A DNA stretch of 64,000 nucleotides, from positions 62,001 through 126,000 of the forward strand of contig NZ_QEII01000299.1 of assembly GCF_003347515.1 (NCBI RefSeq), written 5' to 3'. Numbering within the stretch: the first letter of the stretch is position 1; every line of letters begins with the position of its first letter. The position numbers were made by a program, and so were the translations under genes. Below, piece after piece: positions 33,408-40,814 of this stretch. The notes under the pieces are model-generated. The model made no database searches. It was not told the origin of the DNA and worked only from the letters and a program-made list of their open reading frames with translations. This stretch comes from Rhodoferax ferrireducens. GTDB lineage: Bacteria; Pseudomonadota; Gammaproteobacteria; Burkholderiales; Burkholderiaceae_C.

Positions 33408-34022
33408 TTAGCGCGACAGCGCCAGCTTGATGCCGAAGCCGATCAGGAACAGGCCGGCCAGCTTTTGCATGGTGCGCGAGATCCGGGGATTGGCGCGCAG
33501 GCGCTCGGCCAGAAAATGCGTCAGCAGCACCACGGCAAAACAATAGATAAAGGCCAGCACGGCAACCGTCACCGCCATCACGCCAAAGGTCAGCACACCC
33601 TGATGCTGGGCCGGGTCAATGAACAGGGGGAAGAAGGCCATGTAGAACACGATGGCCTTGGGGTTGAGCACGGTGATGGTCAAGGCCTGCTGAAAGTAGT
33701 GGTGCGGCTTGATGTGCAGAATCGGGGCGGCACCCGGCTTGGCGGTCAGCATCTTGAAACCCAACCAGGCCAGATAACCCGCGCCCAGCCACTGCACGGC
33801 ACGGAAGGCCGTGGGGTACGCGGCCAGCACCGCCGCCACACCTGCCACCGCCAGCCACATCAACACCTGGTCACCGGCCATCAGCCCCAAGGTAGCGGCC
33901 AGGCCCCCCTTCAAACCGCCCTTGGTGGTGGAGGTGATGATGGCCAGGTTACCGGGGCCGGGGATGAACAAGAGGATGATGAAAGCGACGACAAAAGCGC
34001 CGTAGTCGGCTATGCCAAACAT
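33408..34022 (-). CDS. LysE family amino acid exporter
   Basis: The ATG at 34022 gives 204 residues, the normal LysE/RhtB length; the open frame continues upstream through 34334 without support. The protein begins MFGIADYGAFVVAFIILLFIPGPGNLAIITSTTKGGLKGGLAA, in which the PGP motif is conserved, and has about six hydrophobic helices. It would export an amino acid. In related genomes a LysE gene often lies next to parA, which fits here; the usual neighbours gidA/gidB (mnmG/rsmG) do not follow. Confidence 0.88.
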   Translation of the reverse strand: MFGIADYGAFVVAFIILLFIPGPGNLAIITSTTKGGLKGGLAATLGLMAGDQVLMWLAVAGVAAVLAAYPTAFRAVQWLGAGYLAWLGFKMLTAKPGAAPILHIKPHHYFQQALTITVLNPKAIVFYMAFFPLFIDPAQHQGVLTFGVMAVTVAVLAFIYCFAVVLLTHFLAERLRANPRISRTMQKLAGLFLIGFGIKLALSR

Positions 34023-34160
34023 GGGATTTTCTTTCAAGGAAGAAGGTGAGTTTACGTTACACCATCGCGGACGCTTACACCAAAGAGCGAACAAATCCCA
34101 ACGAACTGCGGTGCGTGCACTGCACACCTTAAGAAACACGGCCAAATACGGCTGTTGGCC

Positions 34161-34192
34161 CCCCTTTCCGCCCCGGCGGGGGTGGAAAGGGG
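34161..34192. repeat. G/C-rich hairpin between lysE and trmB
   Basis: Arms CCCCTTTCC (34161-34169) and GGAAAGGGG (34184-34192) enclose a further GC-rich stem. The region lies between divergent genes and has no U-run, so it is not a terminator in either direction; an upstream leader role for trmB is possible. Confidence 0.5.
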
Positions 34193-34273
34193 TTGGGGGA
34201 TAGGGGGGACTCGTTAGCGCAAGCAAAAAACCCAAAAACCCAAAAACAACAAGCCTCTCTACAATCCCACCCC

Positions 34274-35086
34274 GTGAACGATACAAACAAAACCGCCCCC
34301 AACCCAACGACCCCACTCGCCGCGCGCAGCCCAAGAATCCGGGGCAGCATGCCCGAAGGCGTGGCCTATCCCAAGGAAATCAAGAGTTTTGTGCGGCGCG
34401 CCGGTCGCGTCACCACCGGCCAGACCAAAGCGTTTGCAGACCTCGGCCCCCAATTCCTGCTGCCCTACCAGACAGACGCTATTGACTTCATAGCTGCTTA
34501 CGCAGATGCCACGCGGGCTAGAGGCCAGAATGATTTAAATCCGGCCCAAGTCATCCTGGAAATCGGTTTTGGCATGGGTGAAGCCACCGCCCATATCGCG
34601 GCCGTGATGCCCGAGAAAAACTTCCTGTGCTGCGAAGTGCATGAACCCGGCGTCGGCGCCCTGCTCAAGCGCATTGGCGAGCAGGACTTGCGCAATATCC
34701 GCATCGTGGCCCATGACGCGGTTGAAGTCATCGACCACATGCTGCCGCTGCAAAGCCTGGACGGGGTGCACATCTTTTTCCCCGACCCCTGGCACAAGAA
34801 AAAACACAACAAACGTCGCCTGATTCAAAGCCCGCTCATCGCCAAGCTGGCGGCGCGCCTCAAGGTCGGCGGCTACCTGCATTGCGCCACCGACTGGCAG
34901 CCCTATGCCGAGCAGATTCTGGAAGTGCTCAGCAACGAACCTTTGCTGAAAAACACGGCCTCGCAAAGCCAACCCGAGCTGGCCGGCTATGCGCCCAAAC
35001 CGCATTACCGCCCGCTGACCAAGTTCGAAAACCGTGGAATCAAACTCGGGCACGGCGTGTGGGACGTGGTATTTGAGCGCGTCTGA
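34274..35086 (+). CDS. trmB: tRNA (guanine-N7-)-methyltransferase TrmB
   Basis: TrmB methylates G46 of tRNAs. The core motifs are intact: LEIGFGMGEATAHIA (SAM site), GVHIFFPDPWHKKKHNKRRL (the diagnostic PDPWxKxxHxKRR) and CATDWQPYAEQ. The start is uncertain: GTG at 34274 gives 270 residues, ATG at 34349 gives 245 and still includes the KSFVRRAGR region shared by homologues. An 18-20 residue segment (DAIDFIAAYADATRARG) is encoded by a copy of the dispersed repeat and is probably absent from relatives. The next gene overlaps its end. Confidence 0.92.
   Translation: MNDTNKTAPNPTTPLAARSPRIRGSMPEGVAYPKEIKSFVRRAGRVTTGQTKAFADLGPQFLLPYQTDAIDFIAAYADATRARGQNDLNPAQVILEIGFGMGEATAHIAAVMPEKNFLCCEVHEPGVGALLKRIGEQDLRNIRIVAHDAVEVIDHMLPLQSLDGVHIFFPDPWHKKKHNKRRLIQSPLIAKLAARLKVGGYLHCATDWQPYAEQILEVLSNEPLLKNTASQSQPELAGYAPKPHYRPLTKFENRGIKLGHGVWDVVFERV
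34475..34535 (+). repeat. dispersed ~55-bp repeat, copy F, inside the trmB coding sequence
   Basis: Within trmB the DNA reads GACGCTATTGACTTCATAGCTGCTTACGCA..., then ACGCGGGCTAGAGGCC, matching copies A and D in both conserved blocks. It is in frame and contains no stop codon, so it inserts about 20 residues upstream of the SAM motif. Confidence 0.7.
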
Positions 35087-35999
35087 GTTTTCCAAACCGC
35101 CCGCGCGCAATGGCGTGGGTCCGAGCTGCATCGGCCTGCCCGCCGGAAACTGGTCGCTCACCCTGGATTTCCTGGCCGAACGCTTCGCCGCCATAGGGCG
35201 CGAGGTCTGGCGCCAGCGCATGCTGGACGGCGATGTGGTGAACGAACACGGCATCACGCTCACGCCCGACTGCGCCTACCAGGCCCATGTGCGGGTTTAT
35301 TACTACCGCGCCGTGCCGGACGAACCGCGCATCCCGTTTGACGAAGTCATCCTGTTTCAGGACGAGCAGCTGATCGTCGTGGACAAGCCGCATTTTCTGC
35401 CGGTGATGCCGTCGGGCGGCTACCTGACCGAGACCGTGCTGGTGCGGCTCAAGCAAAAACTGGGCATCGACACATTGGTGCCGGTGCACCGCATTGACCG
35501 CGACACTGCCGGGCTGGTGATGTTTTCGGTGCAGCCTGAAACCCGCGCCGCCTACCACGCCCTGTTCAGCCAGCGCAGCGTCAAAAAAACCTACGAAGCC
35601 ATCGCGCCGTGGCGCGCCGATCTGAAGTTTCCCCTCACCCGCGAGAGCCGCATTGTCGAGGCCGGACACTTCATGTTGCAACACGAGGTGGACGGCCCGC
35701 CCAACGCGGTCACCGAAATGGATGTGCTGGAGGTGCACGGCGCGCTGGCCCGCTATGCCTTAAGCCCCGTCACCGGCAAGCGCCACCAGTTGCGCGTGCA
35801 CATGGCCGCACTCGGCCTGCCCATCCTGGGCGATGGCTTATACCCTACCCTGACGCCCGAGGGGCAAATCGACTACGCGCAGCCGCTGCAGTTGCTGGCC
35901 AGGTCGATCGAATTTGTGGACCCGGTCAATGGCCAGGAACGCCGGTTTGAAAGCCGGCGCGTGTTGCAGGCCATGGCACCCGAGGGCTGTCATCCCTAA
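35073..35999 (+). CDS. RluA-family pseudouridine synthase
   Basis: The protein has the RluA catalytic motif in VHRIDRDTAGLVMFS, with the aspartate of HRxDRxTxG near residue 145, plus an RHQLRVHMAALGLPILGDGLYP segment typical of RluA/RluD enzymes; the substrate RNA position is not clear. The start is uncertain because no ATG precedes the conserved region within the frame near its N-terminus. TTG at 35073 (308 residues) overlaps the trmB stop; GTG at 35115 is an alternative. The family usually modifies 23S rRNA or tRNA. Confidence 0.85.
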   Translation: MSASEFSKPPARNGVGPSCIGLPAGNWSLTLDFLAERFAAIGREVWRQRMLDGDVVNEHGITLTPDCAYQAHVRVYYYRAVPDEPRIPFDEVILFQDEQLIVVDKPHFLPVMPSGGYLTETVLVRLKQKLGIDTLVPVHRIDRDTAGLVMFSVQPETRAAYHALFSQRSVKKTYEAIAPWRADLKFPLTRESRIVEAGHFMLQHEVDGPPNAVTEMDVLEVHGALARYALSPVTGKRHQLRVHMAALGLPILGDGLYPTLTPEGQIDYAQPLQLLARSIEFVDPVNGQERRFESRRVLQAMAPEGCHP

Positions 36000-36035
36000 A
36001 ATACGGGCAGACTCTGAACATCCCGGAGACGTTCC

Positions 36036-36614
36036 ATGCAACTCACTGTGCTGCCCCTCACGCCAGCGCGCTGGCCTGACTTGGAGACCCTGTTCCATGC
36101 CAAGGGCTGTTCGGAGGCGCGGGGCTGCTGGTGCATGTGCTACCGCCATAGCGGCTCGCGCGGACCCTTACCGGCAGGCACCACGCAGGCGCAGGCAAGC
36201 CGTTCCGAGTTGAAGGCTCTGGTCGATTCGAGCCGACCGCCGGGACTCATCGGCTACCAAGGCAAGCTTCCGGTTGGTTGGGTGTCGCTCGGTCCGCGCG
36301 AAGACTTCGCCAAACTCAAGCGCTCGCCGGTGATGAAGGCGGTTGATGATCAGCCGGTCTGGTCCCTTGTGTGCTTTGTCGTTCCCTTGCAATACCGCGG
36401 CCAGGGCGTCGCCCGGGCGTTGCTTGATGGCGCCATGGCCTATGCCAAAAAGCGTGGCGTGAAGTTGCTGGAGGCCTATCCGGTGGACAAGCCCGGTCGC
36501 TCCAAGGACGATTTGATGTGGTTCGGCGCCAAGTCCATGTACGACGCCGCCGGGTTTCAAGAAGTGGCGCGGCGCAAGCCGCAGCGGCCGGTCGTTCGCA
36601 TTCATCCCGTCTGA
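36036..36614 (+). CDS. GNAT family N-acetyltransferase
   Basis: The 192-residue protein has a GNAT fold with the acetyl-CoA motif A VVPLQYRGQGVARALLDGAMAYAKKRG (about 112-140). Its N-terminal part is unusual, with an EARGCWCMCYRHSGS cysteine-rich segment near residue 28-42, and the C-terminal region has the KSMYDAAGFQEVARRKPQRPVVR strand seen in a subgroup of bacterial GNATs. Its substrate is unknown. It stands alone between the pseudouridine synthase and the NO-stress region. Confidence 0.85.
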   Translation: MQLTVLPLTPARWPDLETLFHAKGCSEARGCWCMCYRHSGSRGPLPAGTTQAQASRSELKALVDSSRPPGLIGYQGKLPVGWVSLGPREDFAKLKRSPVMKAVDDQPVWSLVCFVVPLQYRGQGVARALLDGAMAYAKKRGVKLLEAYPVDKPGRSKDDLMWFGAKSMYDAAGFQEVARRKPQRPVVRIHPV

Positions 36615-36641
36615 GGTACACCTGCCTCACAGTGTTTGAGA

Positions 36642-36674
36642 TTTATAAGATTCACTTACAATACATCTTATAAA
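36642..36674. promoter_or_regulatory. NsrR operator upstream of the DUF2249 gene
   Basis: Perfect 10-bp arms TTTATAAGAT and ATCTTATAAA are separated by 13 bases. The inner part follows the known NsrR consensus (AAGATGCAT-like half sites, here AAGATTCAC...AATACATCTT). It lies 18 bp upstream of the DUF2249 ATG at 36692, where bound NsrR would block RNA polymerase. Confidence 0.75.
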
Positions 36675-36691
36675 CACTGAAAGGATTTTTC

Positions 36692-36952
36692 ATGAGTTCC
36701 TGTGCCACCAACCACGTCACGCCTGAAGCCGTCTATCCGTTTGATGCGCGCGGCGTTGCCAAACGTTTCCGTCATGCGGCCATTTTTGGCGCGCTCGATT
36801 CGCTGCAAGCCGGTGAGACCATGCGTTTTTGCAACGACCACGACCCGATTCCCCTGCTGCACCAATTGCACGCCCGGTACGGCAACGCGGTGTCCATCCA
36901 GTACGTGCAGCGCGAGCCGGGCGCCATCGTCATCGACTTTGCCTGCCTCTGA
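36692..36952 (+). CDS. DUF2249 family protein
   Basis: The 86-residue protein matches DUF2249, small proteins found beside nitric-oxide and nitrosative-stress genes, with DARGVAKRFRHAAIFGALDSL and MRFCNDHDPIPLLHQLHARYG segments. A role in electron or sulfur transfer has been suggested for the family, but is not established. AAGGA precedes the ATG at 36692 by 6 bases. The NsrR-like palindrome in front, and the convergent SirB2-like gene 4 bases after its stop, place it in the NO-response block. Confidence 0.88.
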   Translation: MSSCATNHVTPEAVYPFDARGVAKRFRHAAIFGALDSLQAGETMRFCNDHDPIPLLHQLHARYGNAVSIQYVQREPGAIVIDFACL

Positions 36953-36955
36953 TCG

Positions 36956-37339
36956 CTACGACAAGCCCCAGCTGGGCGAATGCGTGAGCGCCACGCCCAC
37001 GATATAACCCACACTGAGCAATGCCCCGGCAAAGTACGGCAGGCGCAGGGCTTGCGGCGTGTTGCGGCCCAGGGCACGCATGCCCAGCAGGATGTACGCT
37101 AGCAGCGCCAGCACCTTGGCCGTGAGCCAGGCATCAACAAACGGATATTGCCCGATGCGCCAGGCCAGCCACAAGGCAGAGCCGAGCAGCAGCGTGTCCA
37201 CCAGGTGCGGGGCGACGCGCAACAATCGCCACTGGCGCCACGGCTGCGACGTCAACTCCAGCGTGCCGCGCAAGGCAAACAGGCTGATGCTGAGCACGAC
37301 ACAAGTAACGTGCAGGTGTTTAACCCAAAGATATTCCAA
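36956..37339 (-). CDS. SirB2 family membrane protein
   Basis: The start at TTG 37339, preceded by GGAGA 6 bases upstream, gives 127 residues, the usual SirB2 length; the longer frame to 37585 is not family-like. The protein has four predicted transmembrane helices with KHLHVTCVVLSISLFALRGTL at the N-terminus and LLRVAPHLVDTLLLGSALWLAW, both typical of SirB2. SirB2 proteins occur next to NnrS and NO-related genes in many proteobacteria. Gene function is unproven. A possible NsrR-like motif lies about 185 bp upstream. Confidence 0.85.
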   Translation of the reverse strand: MEYLWVKHLHVTCVVLSISLFALRGTLELTSQPWRQWRLLRVAPHLVDTLLLGSALWLAWRIGQYPFVDAWLTAKVLALLAYILLGMRALGRNTPQALRLPYFAGALLSVGYIVGVALTHSPSWGLS

Positions 37340-37522
37340 CAGACTTCTCCGTGAAGGCCGACGCGACAAAACGCGTTCTAGTCCATGCCAATGACTCGCC
37401 CCCTGCCCTGCAAGCGGCACGCCATGGTACACAGGCCATTGCGAAAAACTGGCGTCTTGGCCGCCAAAACCCGCAAACCCGAAGCGGGCAAAACACACTT
37501 GCCCTGAGCCGGCAGACAAATA

Positions 37523-37545
37523 GACATACGATTTACATGTATTAA
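37523..37545. promoter_or_regulatory. weak NsrR-like motif between SirB2-like gene and serA
   Basis: On the minus strand it reads as ATACATGTAAATCGTAT with flanks, resembling the NsrR site at 40098 at 14 of 23 positions. Its distance from both starts (about 185 bp and 75 bp) makes its function uncertain. Confidence 0.3.
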
Positions 37546-37617
37546 AGAACCAACTGCAATTCACGCAGCCCCTTCGCCAATACACACCGCCACCCCCTCT
37601 TGAACATCAGGAATTCC

Positions 37618-38835
37618 ATGACCGTCAACATACTGCTGCTCGAAGACATTCATGCCAGCGCCACGCCCATTTTGCAGGGCATGGCGGGCGCCAATATCGT
37701 GCGCCTCAAACATGCGCCACCGGTCAGCGAGCTGAAGACCCTGCTGGCCGATGTGCATGTGCTGGGACTGCGTTCGCGCACCCCCCTCACACGCGAAGTC
37801 CTGGCGCAAGCGCCGAATCTACGCGCCGTGGGCGCCTATTGCACCGGCACCAACAACATCGATCTGCTCGCAGCGTCCGAGCTGGGGGTTGTGGTCTTCA
37901 ACGGCCCCTTTTCCAACACGCGTTCGGTGGCCGAACTGGTCATCGGCCACGCCATCCACCTGCTGCGCCGCGTGCCGGAGCGCCATGCCGCAGCCCGGCG
38001 CGGTGTCTGGATGAAGGACGCCAAGGGCGCCAACGAAGTGCGCGGCAAAACATTGGGCATCGTGGGCTACGGCAAGATCGGTACCCAAACCGGGCTACTG
38101 GCCGAGGCCATCGGCATGCGGGTGATTTATTTCGACATCGAAGCGCGCCTGCCCTTGGGCAACGCTACCCCGGCCGCCTCGCTGGAAGCCCTGCTGGCCG
38201 AGGCCGACGTGGTGACACTGCATGTGCCGCAAACCGAACGCACCCGTAATCTCATCAATGCGCAACGCCTGACCCAGATGAAGGACGGCGCCGTGCTGAT
38301 CAACCTGGCGCGCGGCCATGCCGTGGACATCGAGGCTCTGGTCGAAGCCCTGGACGGGCCGCGCCTGCGCGGCGCCGCGCTCGACGTCTTTCCGCGCGAG
38401 CCGGCCTCCAGGGAAGACGCCTTCGAGTCACCGCTGCGGGCGTCGGACAAGGTCATTCTCACGCCCCATGTGGGCGGCTCCACCGTGGAGGCCCAGCGCA
38501 ATCTGGGGGTTGAAGTGTCAGAAAAGCTGCGTGACTATTTGATGCTGGGCGCCATCCGCGGCAGCGTCAACCTGCCCGAGCTGCCGGTGGGTTCGCTGCG
38601 CGCGCCCTCGCGTCTGGTGCATATCCATCGTGATCGCCCCGGCGTCATGGCGCACGTCAACAGTGCGCTCAGTGACGCCGGCCTTAACGTGTCGCTGCTG
38701 CATCTGGAAACCCAGGGTGGGTTTGGGGTGGCGGTGATTGATGTCAGCGCGCCCGTGGATGCGGCGACGCTTGCCAGCCTGGGTGAGATTGAAGGCACGG
38801 CGCGGGTGTTTACCACGCTGTCTTCACACGGCTGA
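37618..38835 (+). CDS. serA: D-3-phosphoglycerate dehydrogenase
   Basis: SerA oxidises 3-phosphoglycerate in the first step of serine synthesis. The ATG at 37618 follows AGGAA by 4 bases and gives 405 residues, close to the E. coli form. The catalytic and NAD motifs are LRSRTPLTREVLAQAPNLRAVGAYCTGTNNID, GKTLGIVGYGKIG (Rossmann), LINLARGHAVDIEAL and LTPHVGGSTVEAQ, and the C-terminal part carries an ACT domain (MAHVNSALSDAGLNVSLLHLETQ) for serine feedback. It lies downstream of the NO-response genes and is convergent with nnrS. Confidence 0.92.
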   Translation: MTVNILLLEDIHASATPILQGMAGANIVRLKHAPPVSELKTLLADVHVLGLRSRTPLTREVLAQAPNLRAVGAYCTGTNNIDLLAASELGVVVFNGPFSNTRSVAELVIGHAIHLLRRVPERHAAARRGVWMKDAKGANEVRGKTLGIVGYGKIGTQTGLLAEAIGMRVIYFDIEARLPLGNATPAASLEALLAEADVVTLHVPQTERTRNLINAQRLTQMKDGAVLINLARGHAVDIEALVEALDGPRLRGAALDVFPREPASREDAFESPLRASDKVILTPHVGGSTVEAQRNLGVEVSEKLRDYLMLGAIRGSVNLPELPVGSLRAPSRLVHIHRDRPGVMAHVNSALSDAGLNVSLLHLETQGGFGVAVIDVSAPVDAATLASLGEIEGTARVFTTLSSHG

Positions 38836-38854
38836 GTGACACATCGGCGGCTGA

Positions 38855-40060
38855 TCAGCCGTCTTTGCCGTCCAGCCGGGTGCGCATCAGCCAGGGTGTG
38901 AAAACCCACAGGTAAATCGCAAACGCCACGCTCCATGCGACGGCCGCACCGATGAGCGAAACCGCCAGCAGTCCCGGTGACACCAGCGGCAGCAGCACGC
39001 GCAGCACCGCGGCACTCATCACCAGCACGTAAGCCAGAACTTCGGCATTCGTCGCCTTCAACGGCCGGCCGGTGTGGCCGCGCGCGGTGCGGGTGATCAT
39101 GCCGATGATGAGGCCGCCGGTGGCGCCCACCGCCAGTGCATGCACGCCCGCCGACACTGGCACCAGACCGATCTGGGCCAGTGCCAGCAGCCCCAGCCCG
39201 ACCGGAATCCAGGCATAGGCGGCATGCAGAATCCACAAAATCGGCCGCTTCACCGTCACCGCCGGACGCCAGGTCAACAGCCGTTTAACATGCAACACAC
39301 TGGCCAGCGCCAGCAAAAGCATGCCCAGCACACCGGGAGGTGCAAACACCCAAAGCGCCAGACCCAGCGCCGTGGCGCCCAGCGTGAGGCGCTCAATCCA
39401 AGCGGTGGCGCTCAACTTCAAACCCGGCGTGACCGCCATGGTGAAGGCCGGGATTACCCGCCCGGCAATCACGCATTCAATCATCATGATCAGCGCCAAA
39501 CCAGCATACAGAGGGGTGACGGCGGCCACGTTCAACACACCCGTTACAGCCAGATGAAACGCCAGGTTGGCGCAAGCCAGCAGCGTCAGGATCACGCCCA
39601 TGGGCAGGTTGCGGTGATTGCCCGCACGCAGGAACAAGCGAACCAGAATGCCGGCGACCAGCGGCAACAACGCCATGTCCAGCACGGCGTACACCGCATA
39701 AGGACCCGTGACCGAGGCGACGCGGGCTGCCAGCCACAGGGCGGCCAGCGCACCCAGCGTGGCGCCCCGCGGCGTTGCCAGACCGGTCCAGGCTTTGCCG
39801 GCTGTCAGCAGGAAGCCCACGATAATGGCCACAGCAAAGCCGAACAGCATCTCGTGCGCATGCCACAACAGGGGCGGCACGGCCGGTGCCAATTGGATTT
39901 GCCCTAGAAACATGGCCACCCACAGCGGCACGATCAGCGCGGCAATCAAGGCACCGCCGACATAAAAAGGCCGGAAGCCCAGCCGCAAGAAAGGCAAGTC
40001 TTTGGGCAACTGCGCGGCCGCTTTGACTTCGTTGAAGATGGGCAATGAATCTGGTTTCAT
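38855..40060 (-). CDS. nnrS: NnrS family NO-related membrane protein
   Basis: The ATG at 40060 gives 401 residues, with the longer ATG at 40105 rejected because it would place the start inside the NsrR palindrome. NnrS proteins are heme- and copper-containing integral membrane proteins that relieve nitrosative stress. The sequence shows about twelve hydrophobic helices and several conserved histidines, including PLLWHAHEMLFGFAVAIIVGFLLTAG near residue 70. It is divergent from the NsrR gene with a shared NsrR-like palindrome between them. Confidence 0.93.
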   Translation of the reverse strand: MKPDSLPIFNEVKAAAQLPKDLPFLRLGFRPFYVGGALIAALIVPLWVAMFLGQIQLAPAVPPLLWHAHEMLFGFAVAIIVGFLLTAGKAWTGLATPRGATLGALAALWLAARVASVTGPYAVYAVLDMALLPLVAGILVRLFLRAGNHRNLPMGVILTLLACANLAFHLAVTGVLNVAAVTPLYAGLALIMMIECVIAGRVIPAFTMAVTPGLKLSATAWIERLTLGATALGLALWVFAPPGVLGMLLLALASVLHVKRLLTWRPAVTVKRPILWILHAAYAWIPVGLGLLALAQIGLVPVSAGVHALAVGATGGLIIGMITRTARGHTGRPLKATNAEVLAYVLVMSAAVLRVLLPLVSPGLLAVSLIGAAVAWSVAFAIYLWVFTPWLMRTRLDGKDG

Positions 40061-40097
40061 GGCATTGCAATGACCAAGGTCATCAAGTGTTGTTGAT

Positions 40098-40119
40098 AAA
40101 TGCATTTTACATGCATCTT
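40098..40119. promoter_or_regulatory. NsrR operator in the nnrS/nsrR divergent region
   Basis: AAATGCATTTTACATGCATCTT is a near-perfect match to the NsrR consensus (two ATGCAT half sites, 5 bases apart). It lies 38 bp from the nnrS start and 50 bp from the nsrR start, which fits repression of both. Confidence 0.8.
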
Positions 40120-40169
40120 AAGATTTGTCTGGCCTAAAATAGTCATATAAGCATATTTGGAAGGACCCC

Positions 40170-40715
40170 ATGAGACTGACGGACTACACCGACTACACCC
40201 TGCGGGTTTTGATGTTCTGCGCGCTCAACCCCGAGCGATCCATCACCATAGCCGAGCTGGCCGAAAGCCATGCCGTCTCCAAAAACCACTTGATGAAGAT
40301 CGTCAATGATCTGGCTCGCCAGGGTTTGCTGCAGACCACGCGCGGACGCGGCGGCGGCCTGCGGCTGCTTAAACGCGCGGCCGACATCAATATTGGCGAC
40401 GTGGTGCGCAAGTCCGAAACGGATTTCCGGATCGTGGAGTGTTTTGACATCAGCCACAACGCCTGCACCATCACCGCGCACTGCCAGTTAAAACATGTGT
40501 TCAAGACCGCGCTGCAGAGCTATCTGGCCGAATTGGACAAGGTGACGCTGGCTGATGTAACGCGTCCGATGGCCGTTAGCCGGCTATCTGGCAGCGCAGC
40601 TGTCAGCCTCGTGCCGGTGAGCGCGATTGCACGACCGGCGGCGACTAAAGTGCCGCTCGCGACAGACAAACCAGCAAAGGTAAGGGCCAAGGCCAAGCCG
40701 CCCAGCCTGCTGTGA
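40170..40715 (+). CDS. nsrR: NsrR family NO-sensing transcriptional repressor (Rrf2 family)
   Basis: The 181-residue Rrf2-family protein has a winged-helix N-terminus (MRLTDYTDYTLRVLMFCAL, with Asp8, and SKNHLMKIVNDLARQGLLQTTRGRGGG), and the Fe-S ligand cysteines Cys91, Cys99 and Cys105 (spacing x7, x5), consistent with NsrR of betaproteobacteria. NO disrupts the [4Fe-4S] cluster and releases DNA. A basic, disordered C-terminal tail of about 30 residues is an unusual extension. It faces nnrS across the palindrome at 40098. Confidence 0.93.
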   Translation: MRLTDYTDYTLRVLMFCALNPERSITIAELAESHAVSKNHLMKIVNDLARQGLLQTTRGRGGGLRLLKRAADINIGDVVRKSETDFRIVECFDISHNACTITAHCQLKHVFKTALQSYLAELDKVTLADVTRPMAVSRLSGSAAVSLVPVSAIARPAATKVPLATDKPAKVRAKAKPPSLL

Positions 40716-40814
40716 CCCCCGAGCTAGTACGACAATAGCGCCACCAAGGTCCGTTATAAGATGACGGGGGCTCAATACTTATTGGGCCTATCTCCCACCG
40801 GGTAACGAAGAATA

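Noticed and set aside
40081..40105. FNR/Dnr-like site near nnrS
   Set aside because: The TTGAT and ATCAA elements are in the wrong order and spacing (ATCAA first, 6 bases apart); the NsrR palindrome explains the region better.
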